A DNA stretch of 64,000 nucleotides, from the NCBI GenBank assembly GCA_044347745.1, contig JBIKUD010000008.1, positions 1-64,000 of the forward strand, in the 5' to 3' direction. Shown piece after piece: positions 8,496-16,247 of the stretch. Positions within the stretch are counted from its first letter, which is position 1. Each line of letters begins with the position of its first letter. Below the pieces are notes generated by a model that had not been told where the DNA came from, did not search any database, and saw nothing but the letters and a program-made list of their open reading frames with translations. A program made the translations under genes and the position numbers. Source of the stretch: JAIBBV01 sp044347745. GTDB lineage: Bacteria; Bdellovibrionota_C; UBA2361; JAFLCA01.

Positions 8496-9425
8496 ATGAG
8501 AGGCGTAAGTTCACACGGCGCTCAGTATATTTCTATGTCATTAGAGAAACTTAAAGCAGTTACCGGTACTCGACCACTTTTTTGCCTGGAGGTGAATCCG
8601 CCTCGTGGCGTTTCGTTGGAAGCGAGTTTAAGTCGCCTTGAAGGCCAGCTTGAGGGCGTGGATTTTTTAAACGTCACTGACTCGGCCTTGGCTCGCATGC
8701 GCATGGCCTCTATTCCTTTTGCGGCCATAATAAAACAAAGACTTGGTGTTGAGCCCTTAGTTAATCTTTCCTGCCGAGACCGGAATGTTTTGGCCCTCCA
8801 GGCTGACCTTTTAGCTGGCTGGGCAAGTGGGGTGCGGTCGATTGTGGCGTTGACTGGGGACGCCATGACTGTTGGTGATAATCCTGACCGGAAGGGGGTT
8901 TTTGAGGTTAACTCTATAGGATTATTGGATATTTTTAGAACGCTTGGGGCTGGGACGGACCTGGCTGGTAACCGTCTTGATGGAGCACCACAATTCGTTG
9001 CGGGGGTGGTCGTAAACCCAAATGTAAAAAACCAAGCGGCGGAGCTTCGGCGCCTCGAAAAGAAAAAGAATGCCGGAGCCTCTTATGCGCTTAGCCAGCC
9101 GGTATTTGATGCGGCGCATGCGTTGCCATTTTTTGCCCAGGTGCAGGCTATGGGTATGCCCTGTTTTGCGGGGTTGATGCCCTGGAAGACTGCTAAAGTT
9201 GGACTGGGACTCTCTAACGTTCCAGGAATAAAATTGCCCCAAGCTTTGGAAAGTCAATTGTTGGCTGATGACCCTCAGGCTGACTGGTCGCAAAAATCAG
9301 TAGATCACTGCCTCCTTCTTGCTCAGGCTTTGAGGAAGGTGGTAATCGGATTTCACGTTATTGGTGGCGCCTCTCCAAAATTGGGTATTCAACTTGCTCG
9401 TAATCTTGTCGGATTAAGCTGGTAA
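8496..9425 (+). CDS. Methylenetetrahydrofolate reductase family protein
   Basis: About 309 residues, or 296 if the ATG at 8535 (MSLEKLKAV) is the start; neither start has a strong ribosome-binding site. The TIM-barrel family signatures are visible: FCLEVNPPRG near the N terminus in place of the usual FEFFPP, ALTGD with a following DNP, and a late ASYALSQPVFD segment matching the flavin/folate-binding region. MetF reduces 5,10-methylene-THF to 5-methyl-THF with FAD for methionine synthesis. The protein is divergent, so a specialised MetF-like reductase is possible. Monocistronic by spacing. Confidence 0.75.
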   Translation: MRGVSSHGAQYISMSLEKLKAVTGTRPLFCLEVNPPRGVSLEASLSRLEGQLEGVDFLNVTDSALARMRMASIPFAAIIKQRLGVEPLVNLSCRDRNVLALQADLLAGWASGVRSIVALTGDAMTVGDNPDRKGVFEVNSIGLLDIFRTLGAGTDLAGNRLDGAPQFVAGVVVNPNVKNQAAELRRLEKKKNAGASYALSQPVFDAAHALPFFAQVQAMGMPCFAGLMPWKTAKVGLGLSNVPGIKLPQALESQLLADDPQADWSQKSVDHCLLLAQALRKVVIGFHVIGGASPKLGIQLARNLVGLSW

Positions 9426-9460
9426 GAGTAGTCTGGCGGCCAGCAAGCCTGTAGAAAGGC

Positions 9461-9637
9461 GAGAAGCTATCTCATAATTCGTAAATTTGAGATGGGGCAA
9501 GGTTGTTGCGCGCCAAGGATGGCGCGCTCGGCGACCGAGCATGTGAGGAAGCCGGTGCGACGCGAGAACGGGGCTTTTATGGGGTCCCCGTTCGAGCTTG
9601 GAGCACTCTCATAAATGCCACGGATGGCATTTATAAG
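9461..9637 (-). repeat. Structured ~175-bp repeat element, copy A (inverted relative to copy B)
   Basis: Read on the minus strand this block matches 13699-13870 over its length, at roughly 85 percent or more by eye. It contains nested palindromes: ATAAATGCCA/TGGCATTTAT (9611-9634), a CGGGG...CCCCG pair around the middle, GCTCGG-CGA-CCGAGC (9526-9540) and ATCTCA...TGAGAT near the other end (9469-9494). It fills the gap between the MetF-like gene and the NuoI-like gene. No coding frame here; a repeated structured element, mobile or functional RNA in nature. Confidence 0.8.
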
Positions 9638-9679
9638 ATAAGTTAAAGGTTGTTTGGCAAGCCTAAAGGAATTTCAGTT

Positions 9680-10270
9680 ATGAAGCGACGCGAAGAAATG
9701 AGCTTTTTGGAGCGAACCTATGTGTTAGAGGTGGCGAAGGGCGTGTTTCTAACTTTTGGTCGCCTCATTCGTAACTTTACGCTTCATGTGCTGCATACCT
9801 TTGGTTTTAATAAAGACGTCAGAGCGTCTGCCAGCATTCAATATCCAAATGAGCGTCGCCCTTACCCCGAGCGCTTTCGCGGACGCCATCGTCTTACCCT
9901 AAATGCTGATGGGGGTATTAAGTGTACGTCATGTTTCCTCTGTGCAACTGCTTGTCCAGCGCGCTGCATTTACATAGAGGCAGCAGAGCATGAAGATCCG
10001 AACATTGAAAAATTCCCGAAGCGCTACGAAATAGACACACTCCTTTGTATTTATTGCGGCTACTGTGTTGATGCTTGCCCAGTTGATGCAATACGGATGG
10101 ATACGGGTCTACATCCCGAGGTCTATCCTCCTGATCCTCGCGCATTTATTGAAGACAAAGAGGTGCTCATGGAGCGCTCACGGCAGCTCGAGCAGTATGG
10201 TCCCGATGTGCTTTTTGAAATGCACATGAAAAAGATCCAAGATCTAGAAAAGAAGCCATTCGCAGAGTAA
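9680..10270 (+). CDS. nuoI: NuoI-like 2x[4Fe-4S] ferredoxin subunit
   Basis: 196 residues from the ATG at 9680, preferred over an upstream TTG. Two classic [4Fe-4S] motifs are present: cysteines at about 82, 85, 88, 92 (CTSCFLCATAC) and 123, 126, 129, 133 (CIYCGYCVDAC), each followed by P. The flanking YIEAAEHEDPN and EIDTLLCIYC are typical of NuoI. It passes electrons between the N-module and N2 in complex I at the inner membrane. Unusually, no other nuo genes are beside it; the next gene starts one base inside its stop and encodes an exported protein. It may serve complex I in trans or another oxidoreductase. Confidence 0.85.
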   Translation: MKRREEMSFLERTYVLEVAKGVFLTFGRLIRNFTLHVLHTFGFNKDVRASASIQYPNERRPYPERFRGRHRLTLNADGGIKCTSCFLCATACPARCIYIEAAEHEDPNIEKFPKRYEIDTLLCIYCGYCVDACPVDAIRMDTGLHPEVYPPDPRAFIEDKEVLMERSRQLEQYGPDVLFEMHMKKIQDLEKKPFAE

Positions 10271-11592
10271 TGAGGGTTTTGAGCCAGGTATCAGTTGCAG
10301 GGTTGAGCGCAGTTTTTTTTGGCGCTTGTTGTCTTTGTCTATTTGTTGCAACAACAGAAGCTCAAGTTAAGTTGAGCGCATTACCTCAACGTATCTCCTC
10401 TGAAACCGTAGATTCCGTTCGTGCGTATGTTCCCAGTGAGCTTCATGCTTTGTTTACTTCGGGGCAAATTGAGATAGAAGCTGCTTCGCAAGTGGCCGGA
10501 ATTGAGGCTTGGGATTTAAACCGATTATCCCAGGTAGTAAGCGGTGCTTCATTAACTCTCGATGCGGCCGCCTGGCGAAAAATTTTACTCAAAGCAGAGA
10601 TTTTGCCTTTTGGCTCGGCCTCATCAATTGCGGCCGATATTGATGCCGAACAGAGTGCTCGCAAAATATTGATGAATTCGTCAGCGGCGCTGGCTCAGCA
10701 TGGATATATTGAGCAAGATTTGCGCTTTTTTTCGCTGGCTTCCGGAAAATTGGAAGCAATCTTAGATGCTCGGCTTGCTCGCGTGTATCCAATTGCAATC
10801 GAAGATGTTCCCCTAAACAGTCAGTTTTTTCGAGAGCGATTCAGTTTTGAGTCTCCAGAAAAAATTCAAGGATATTCGTGGCTCACCTACCGGTTTTTGC
10901 CACCAGACGAAGATATGGTTTGGATCTACTCGCCTGCCATTAAGAAAGTGCGTCAAGTGTCAGCCGAAAATCGTTATGATGAAGTTTTGAAGCTTGGTTT
11001 TTCGGTGGATGATTTATTTACCTGGTCAGGCGCGTTTCAAGCTGCGAGTGTGCAGAACCTCGGCGAGAGGGAAATCTTTTTCCCGTTTGCACCTCTTGAT
11101 TGGTATAAGGGAGTTGATGCCGAAGATGGGTGTCGTTCGCTTAGCGCAATAGATCAAAATCAAGGGCTACGTACTCGCTGGAATTTTGCCTCACTCCAAT
11201 TCCCGCGTGGAGCTGGTTGGTTGCCTTCGTCAGTAGTGTATGTTCCGCGTAAAATGTGGAAACTAGAGATTTTGCCTTCCACTCCCTATGCTGGGTATTC
11301 GCGTATCGTGCTTTATGTGGACCAGCAGACTCAGCTTCCAATCTTTAAGTTTGTGTTTGACCTTAACGGCGAATTATCTCGAATGGTGCAGTCCCTTTTT
11401 GGGGTGGATGTTGTTGATGGGCGTCCACAGTTTTTTTGGCAGGGGGCAAGTATTTTTTCGCCCCACGACGCTCGGGCACTGGTCTTAAGTTTAGTTAAGC
11501 AACGCACGTGCAGAGGAAGCTCTGCAAAACCTATGCTTGATAGTTTTGAACCTCAAAAACTTGGTCCTGGGGTTATACCAGCCCCCCAATAG
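10270..11592 (+). CDS. Exported DUF1329/LolA-like protein
   Basis: 440 residues with an N-terminal signal peptide (hydrophobic 8-28, cleavage probably near TEAQ). The central part (about 200-260) has YRFLPPDEDMVWIYSP followed by RQVSAENRYDE and a DDLFTWSG segment. The C-terminal part has beta-rich RIVLYVDQQTQLPIFK. This pattern resembles DUF1329 outer-membrane lipoprotein-sorting-like proteins with a LolA-type half barrel. The start ATG overlaps the stop of the NuoI-like gene by one base, so translation is coupled. No lipobox. Role inferred only by fold resemblance. Confidence 0.6.
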   Translation: MRVLSQVSVAGLSAVFFGACCLCLFVATTEAQVKLSALPQRISSETVDSVRAYVPSELHALFTSGQIEIEAASQVAGIEAWDLNRLSQVVSGASLTLDAAAWRKILLKAEILPFGSASSIAADIDAEQSARKILMNSSAALAQHGYIEQDLRFFSLASGKLEAILDARLARVYPIAIEDVPLNSQFFRERFSFESPEKIQGYSWLTYRFLPPDEDMVWIYSPAIKKVRQVSAENRYDEVLKLGFSVDDLFTWSGAFQAASVQNLGEREIFFPFAPLDWYKGVDAEDGCRSLSAIDQNQGLRTRWNFASLQFPRGAGWLPSSVVYVPRKMWKLEILPSTPYAGYSRIVLYVDQQTQLPIFKFVFDLNGELSRMVQSLFGVDVVDGRPQFFWQGASIFSPHDARALVLSLVKQRTCRGSSAKPMLDSFEPQKLGPGVIPAPQ

Positions 11593-11777
11593 AGACAGTT
11601 TTAGATTTTCCATGTGGTTTAAATAGGTTAGCTGTTTTGGGGGCCGCTCGCTTGGGCCGCTTTTTTTTGGAATAAAGCAAACAAATTTTGAGTTAGATTT
11701 GAGCCTCGTTTACAATACAACCTTCTTTGGACCGGTAAGCTATTTTGAAAGTTCAATAGTTCCTAAGTTGTGGCTCG

Positions 11778-13565
11778 ATGTTAGATCCTCAAAGACAAGA
11801 TTCTCAGCATTCTAATTCTCACGCCGGTATACCGCCTCACATAGGTGGTGTGACGCCTCAAAGCTGGGCCAGTGATCTTTTTTCTCCCCAATCAGAGCTT
11901 CGAACGCATTGTTTGCAAGCAATTGAAGAGGCGGGTGGGCTGATTCCTGCTTTGGAGAAAACAAGCCCACAAGTTGCGCTTGAGCTTATTCAGCAAATTA
12001 TTCCTCGCTTGCTTCAAGTTGCTCCAGCGGATCCTTTGGCCCCCAAGCTTTTGCAGTTGGCATGGTCGCAGACGGAGAGGGGGGTATCGGCTGAAATGCC
12101 ACTTAGTATTCAGCGGCGTTACGTTCAAGAACTCAATCAACGCGAAGAAGTGTCGGCAAAAGTAAGAGCCTTGGCTCATGAAAGTTTTGCCGGCAAGCTT
12201 ATTGAGCTTGGGGAGTTTTCTGAAGCGGTGTCTGTTTTAGGCGCAGCCTTGGAGCTGAGAGAAGAAGGGTATCTTGAAGACGTTGAGTCTCGAATTGATA
12301 TTAGTTTCGCAATTGCAGTTTTGAACAGCAAACTTGGAGCCGTTGGGCCAGCAGATGTTGCCCGTAAAGGTGCATATCAACTCGTAAGTGAGTTGGCAGC
12401 GGAAAAACCTGATAGTGCTATTGAGAGCCTGCGGCGTTTCTCGAATCTTGCCACAATTTATCAAAGAGCTGACTGGGGCGTTGATGCGTTAACGCATGCT
12501 GCTACCCTTGCACAGAATAAATTAGGTGTAGCTCGTGATTCGCTGTCTGCTCAGCTTTTACTTGAAGCTGCAGAAATATATGTGGTGGATGGTAAGCCTG
12601 CTGTGGCTCGTTCTATTTTGAGAGGTTATCCAAACTACCTCAGCTCAGCTCAGATTGACAAAAATTCCCTCACCGTTTTGTCGGCTCGAAAAGAAGTTCT
12701 TCTAATGCTTACTGATATTTCTGAAGGACGTGTTTTACTGCCTAACCGAATTCCAGCCCTCGTGCACACGCTCTTGCCTCAGTTGAAAGTTGCTCCGCAT
12801 GCCTTTGTAAGCTCCATGTTGTTGTTAGCTGATGCGGCTTACAAAGCTGAACAGATTGAGCTATCCAGCAAAATTCTAGGCTTTATAGTAGAGCGGGCTG
12901 AGCTCAGGGGTGCCTCAATTCTAAGAGTGAAAAAGCTACAGGCACTCCATTTAATGAAGTCAGGCAGCGTCAACGAGGCTGCTGAGCGGCTGACTCAGTT
13001 GGCTGCCTATTCAAAACCGGGGAGCACAGACTACCTTTGGATTCAGCTGCATAGACTGGAATGTGCTAGTCTTAGAGGCAACACCCCTCATACTGACGAT
13101 ATTAAAGATTTGCTTGAAGGTATTGATCTTAGGGCCACTCAGACGGCGGGCCCCGTTGGGGTGTTGTTACGCACAAAGTACTATCTGCTCAGGGGCTATG
13201 CGGCCACGCAAGATGAACATAACGAAGCTGCGGAGCATTTCTTGATGCTTGCCAAAGATGAGGCCAAGTCTGTGAGAAGTTCGGTGGCGGTAGGAATTCA
13301 AGCTGGTTTACATCTTTGTTTTTCTCAGCTGTACCTGGCAATTGGAGATGCGACGAATGCGCGTCGTGAAGCTGAAAATGCCAATGTGGTGCTTGCCAGG
13401 TCCGGTGCGCAGGGTATACCTGCTCCCACGAGAGCCTATTTAGGAGTTCTCAAAGTGCTTATGGCGGTAAGCGAGAACAGCCGGCGAAAGCAAGACGCGG
13501 AACTTTATTTTCAATATCGCCTAGAAGCTGAGCGGGTTGCGAAAATACTTGGTGAAAAAATTTAG
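11778..13565 (+). CDS. Hypothetical helical-repeat (TPR-like) protein
   Basis: 595 residues, no signal peptide or membrane segment. The whole protein after about residue 30 is alpha-helical with paired amphipathic helices of about 34-40 residues (for example AVSVLGAALELRE, LLLEAAEIYVVDGKPAVARSIL, HLMKSGSVNEAAERL), as in TPR or SEL1-type solenoids that bind partners. No catalytic motif. It sits 185 bp after the DUF1329-like gene and ends before copy B of the structured repeat. No specific function can be named. Confidence 0.6.
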   Translation: MLDPQRQDSQHSNSHAGIPPHIGGVTPQSWASDLFSPQSELRTHCLQAIEEAGGLIPALEKTSPQVALELIQQIIPRLLQVAPADPLAPKLLQLAWSQTERGVSAEMPLSIQRRYVQELNQREEVSAKVRALAHESFAGKLIELGEFSEAVSVLGAALELREEGYLEDVESRIDISFAIAVLNSKLGAVGPADVARKGAYQLVSELAAEKPDSAIESLRRFSNLATIYQRADWGVDALTHAATLAQNKLGVARDSLSAQLLLEAAEIYVVDGKPAVARSILRGYPNYLSSAQIDKNSLTVLSARKEVLLMLTDISEGRVLLPNRIPALVHTLLPQLKVAPHAFVSSMLLLADAAYKAEQIELSSKILGFIVERAELRGASILRVKKLQALHLMKSGSVNEAAERLTQLAAYSKPGSTDYLWIQLHRLECASLRGNTPHTDDIKDLLEGIDLRATQTAGPVGVLLRTKYYLLRGYAATQDEHNEAAEHFLMLAKDEAKSVRSSVAVGIQAGLHLCFSQLYLAIGDATNARREAENANVVLARSGAQGIPAPTRAYLGVLKVLMAVSENSRRKQDAELYFQYRLEAERVAKILGEKI

Positions 13566-13659
13566 TTCACACGCAACTTTTGGCATTTTCTTTCGAATAG
13601 TAGATAGAAAGGGGCGTGAAGACGCCCGGTAGAAATAAGCCCATTCCGTAGGAGGCTTT

Positions 13660-14091
13660 ATGAATGCTGTCTGCTGCCGTGGTTTGACTAGAACTCATCT
13701 CATAAATGCCATCCGTGGCATTTATGAGAGTGCTCCAAGCTTGGACGGGGACCCCGTAAAAGCCCCGTCCTTGCGTCGCACCGGCTTCCTCGCATGCTCG
13801 GTCGCCGAGCACGCCTTCCTTGGCGCGCCTAGAAGCAATCTCAAACTTACGAATTATGAGATGGCTTCTAGCGAAAAAGACTCGCTTTCTTCAAAAGTGC
13901 CGGTAAGTGGGTCTCTTCGCGATCGAGTCCACCCCGCGTACTATACCAAATTTTCATTCGTCAAAAATCGACAGGGTGGTGTCGAGTCTCTGGGCTCTAT
14001 ATTTTATTCCGCTCGCCTTAAGCGTGCTTTGGTGGCTATGTTTTGTAGTGCTCAGCTTGTGGTAGTTTATGCTTTCTTTGCAGGACTCTAG
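13660..14091 (+). CDS. Short ORF reading through repeat copy B, C-terminal membrane helix
   Basis: 143 residues starting at an ATG with a good AGGAGG ribosome-binding site five bases upstream. Residues about 14-70 are encoded by the structured repeat element (SAPSLDGDP, APSLRRTGF and similar). The last 75 residues are unrelated and end in a hydrophobic segment (RALVAMFCSAQLVVVYAFFAGL). Either the repeat inserted in frame into a small membrane-protein gene, or an upstream ribosome-binding site happens to open a frame across it. An alternative start inside or after the element is the ATG at 13861. Real protein uncertain. Confidence 0.35.
   Translation: MNAVCCRGLTRTHLINAIRGIYESAPSLDGDPVKAPSLRRTGFLACSVAEHAFLGAPRSNLKLTNYEMASSEKDSLSSKVPVSGSLRDRVHPAYYTKFSFVKNRQGGVESLGSIFYSARLKRALVAMFCSAQLVVVYAFFAGL
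13699..13870 (+). repeat. Structured ~175-bp repeat element, copy B
   Basis: Reverse-complement partner of 9461-9637. In the plus direction it carries CATAAATGCCA-tccg-TGGCATTTATG (13701-13726), GGACGGGG...CCCCGTCC (13743-13770), GCTCGG-tcg-CCGAGC (13796-13810) and ATCTCA...TGAGAT toward the end. The conserved stems, including paired differences in the CGGGG stem (GACGGGG/CCCCGTC here, AACGGGG/CCCCGTT in the other copy), suggest the fold is maintained. Confidence 0.8.
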
Positions 14092-14137
14092 TTTGCTTCC
14101 CGCGAAAATCTGAAGAACGCTTCGAATCGCCAGAAAT

Positions 14138-14156
14138 TGGGCTTGCTCCAAGCCCA
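14138..14156. terminator. Hairpin between convergent genes
   Basis: TGGGCTTG-CTC-CAAGCCCA is a perfect 8-bp stem with a 3-base loop in the gap between the plus-strand ORF ending at 14091 and the minus-strand lipoprotein gene ending at 14181. On the minus strand it is followed by AATTTCT; no long T-run exists on either side, so it is a weak bidirectional terminator candidate. Confidence 0.4.
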
Positions 14157-14180
14157 GAAGCTTCAGGCTAGAAAGAGCTT

Positions 14181-14585
14181 TTAGTTGCAATTTGCCACAC
14201 AGGTAGTTTCGGTTTTAATTTCCCCACCACAGGATTGATAACAGGCGCGGTACATATGTTCGCAGCGCTCGTAGTCAGCTGAGCAAGATTCGGAGCTGCA
14301 TTCATACCACTTTGGATCGCGATTTTCGCGATAACGAATATCATCCCGGCAGCGTCGTGATTCACGTTCGGCATAGTCACGGCAACGGCTTGCTTCCAAG
14401 TTTTCGATTTGTTCGCATTGAAGTTTCCCCTGCTCACATTGAAAAACGCAGCTTCTGCCTTCTGCAGAGCGCGGAGGGGAGAAGGTATATTTGGTGTCGT
14501 ACATAGGGCCACAGCCAGCTCCAAAAACAACTAAAAAACAGAGGAGCGATAAACCGATGTGTAATGAATGTTTTGGGATGATCAT
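14181..14585 (-). CDS. Cysteine-rich lipoprotein
   Basis: 134 residues from the ATG at 14585. Signal peptide II is clear: a hydrophobic core (LSLLCFLVVF) followed by the lipobox-like FGAGC with Cys near residue 25. The mature part is highly charged and holds about a dozen Cys, several in CxxxC spacing (CVFQCEQGKLQC, CSSESCSADYERC, CYQSC, CVANC), suggesting disulfides in the periplasm or at the outer membrane. No family recognised. Faces the ORF at 13660-14091; downstream on the same strand of the SspB-like and AMIN genes, about 130 bp away. Confidence 0.65.
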   Translation of the reverse strand: MIIPKHSLHIGLSLLCFLVVFGAGCGPMYDTKYTFSPPRSAEGRSCVFQCEQGKLQCEQIENLEASRCRDYAERESRRCRDDIRYRENRDPKWYECSSESCSADYERCEHMYRACYQSCGGEIKTETTCVANCN

Positions 14586-14716
14586 GGCTCGTTGGGGTCC
14601 TTTAAGTTGAGGCAAAGGAGTACCTGTTTATAAACTTTTTGTGTGGACTTTCAAATACCGCAAATTAATCGACGTTACTTTCTTATTGCCAGCGAGGGGG
14701 AGTTGCTTTTGCATCG

Positions 14717-15193
14717 CTATTTAATGCGAGTTAAATGTCCCTTTCGCTTTGGAGTCGCGCTGTCGGCTGTATCGCTTGTAGCATTGCCGGCGTGTTCAGA
14801 GCTGGGGGCTGCCCCTAGGGCAGGCGCAGTTTTAGCTACTATGGCGGGAGTTTTATGTGGCGTTGGTGCTGGTTGCATACCCACAGGAGCCGCCTGCGGC
14901 CAAATAAAAGTTTCTCCTTTGACGGAGGTCATTCCCCAAATAATTTTAAGGGGGATAACGCAGGTATGATATTCATCAAAGAGGAGTTCAGCAGTGACCA
15001 CTTCTTTTCCAATGTCGAGTCTGCCTCGATATAACTTGCTCAGCTTGAGTGTGAGAACCTCTTGGTTTCTAAATTGCTCTGGAACTTCAACGCCTTCACT
15101 TTTGGGGTTTAAATGCACCAGCGCATATTCATCGATGAGCAGTCTTTGCAGCTGATCATGTTGGTTTTTTTCGGCAATTTTAAGCTCATTCAT
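14717..15193 (-). CDS. sspB: SspB-like ClpXP specificity-enhancing factor
   Basis: 158 residues. The core EGVEVPEQF, LTLKLSKLYRG, a beta-rich middle and IPLKIIWGMTSVKGE match the substrate-binding beta barrel of SspB, which tethers ssrA-tagged proteins to ClpX. A flexible Pro/Ala/Thr-rich tail follows and ends in KRKGHLTRIK, equivalent to the ClpX-binding tail peptide. A GTG at 15223 overlapping the stop of the upstream gene is an alternative start. Cotranscription with the AMIN-like exported protein is odd for a cytoplasmic adaptor. Divergent from gamma-proteobacterial SspB. Confidence 0.65.
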   Translation of the reverse strand: MNELKIAEKNQHDQLQRLLIDEYALVHLNPKSEGVEVPEQFRNQEVLTLKLSKLYRGRLDIGKEVVTAELLFDEYHTCVIPLKIIWGMTSVKGETFIWPQAAPVGMQPAPTPHKTPAIVAKTAPALGAAPSSEHAGNATSDTADSATPKRKGHLTRIK

Positions 15194-15222
15194 AGCGTGA
15201 TAATCAAAGCAAATATGCGTCA

Positions 15223-15975
15223 CTACCCTTTGGTACCGTTATGGCAGCTTTTGCGTACTTCAATCAACTCCTGGGTCAAATCTCGCACCAAGCGCTCAAG
15301 TTCGTCCACTTCGTCTTGGCGTGCAGGGGTGACGGTCTGGCCCTCATAAGCGAGACTTTGGCCGCTTACCCACGACCAGGTGAGTTCTAATGCATAACTT
15401 AAGCGTTTCAACTCAGCGGCCAGCCCTAACTGAGGTTGTAAGCCATCTGCTGCTGGTAAAATTACTTGAATGCCATCAGTCAGCCGTGGCGCGCTAGCCG
15501 GACCAGAACGCAGAAATGTAAGAGGAATTGGTTTTTGGGTGCGAGGAGTACTTGAAGCAGCTTCGGGTTCGGTTTTATTTTGGGGCGAAGTGCTATTTCG
15601 TTTGCCCTTTAGAAAAAGCTTCACATTATTTCCACTGGGCGTAACCGATAATTCACAGGGTAACGCCAAGTTTACGACCAAGTCGCTCGATGAGCCTCGG
15701 CGTACATGTTGCACTTCCGTGATGAGAGAACCGTACGATTGCTTCTCTCCGGGACGGAATTCTGTGCCTGTTGAGCTAACGCGAACACTCAGTCCGTCAG
15801 TGCTGAGGTTTGCGGTGAGCGTGTCGAGTGCTGTGCCAGTTAGAATAACAACTGCGTGCTTTGCCCCGTAGTTACTGACTTCGTACCAAATTGTCTCAGA
15901 TTGGGCGTGGCTCGAGTTTCCCCTCAAAACAAGGACCAGAGAAATTGCTAGTAGAATAAATCGCTGGTGTAGCAC
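15223..15975 (-). CDS. Exported AMIN-domain-like protein
   Basis: About 250 residues from a GTG at 15975, which has an AAGGA site about eight bases upstream; a GTG at 16047 is longer but lacks one. Signal peptide with cleavage after SSHA near residue 25. The next 100 residues are beta-rich (AVVILTGTALDTLTANLS, VRVSSTG, SSSDLVVNLALP, VKLFLKGK), as in AMIN domains that localise periplasmic machines to the cell wall or to secretins. A disordered linker and a C-terminal coiled coil (VDELERLVRDLTQELIEV) follow. Its stop overlaps the possible start of the SspB-like gene. Confidence 0.55.
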   Translation of the reverse strand: MLHQRFILLAISLVLVLRGNSSHAQSETIWYEVSNYGAKHAVVILTGTALDTLTANLSTDGLSVRVSSTGTEFRPGEKQSYGSLITEVQHVRRGSSSDLVVNLALPCELSVTPSGNNVKLFLKGKRNSTSPQNKTEPEAASSTPRTQKPIPLTFLRSGPASAPRLTDGIQVILPAADGLQPQLGLAAELKRLSYALELTWSWVSGQSLAYEGQTVTPARQDEVDELERLVRDLTQELIEVRKSCHNGTKG

Positions 15976-16247
15976 CGTACATTCCTTCCAATTGATATGA
16001 TGAGTATTTTTGGCCAAACAGAGCGAAGATCTCTGATTAAAAAGCACGCAGATAGCGCTCTCAATAAAACAGCGGTTTGGTCGTATAGGTAAGGTATTGA
16101 GGGAGTTTCTAAAGTAACTCTGAGGAGTCAGAGAAACTTATTTTTAAACCCTGTTTTTTAGCACCGTGCCCAGGAGTAACGCACAATGATTATTTAAGAT
16201 TTTGAGCGTGTACGTCGATCTTATCGCTTTGAGGGGATAATACTCGC
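15976..16247. promoter_or_regulatory. Divergent promoter region with nested hairpin
   Basis: 272 bp between the AMIN-like gene and the kinase operon. It contains a perfect CTCTGA-GGAG-TCAGAG hairpin (16118-16133) nested in an AGTTTCT/AGAAACT pair (16104-16110 and 16132-16138), followed by ACTTATTTTT. It could be an operator or an attenuator for one of the divergent units; no clean promoter boxes can be asserted. Confidence 0.35.

Noticed and set aside
11640..11670. GGGGGCCGC...GGGCCGC with eight T after the DUF1329-like gene as a terminator
   Set aside because: The GC blocks are direct, not inverted, so no stem forms before the T-run.
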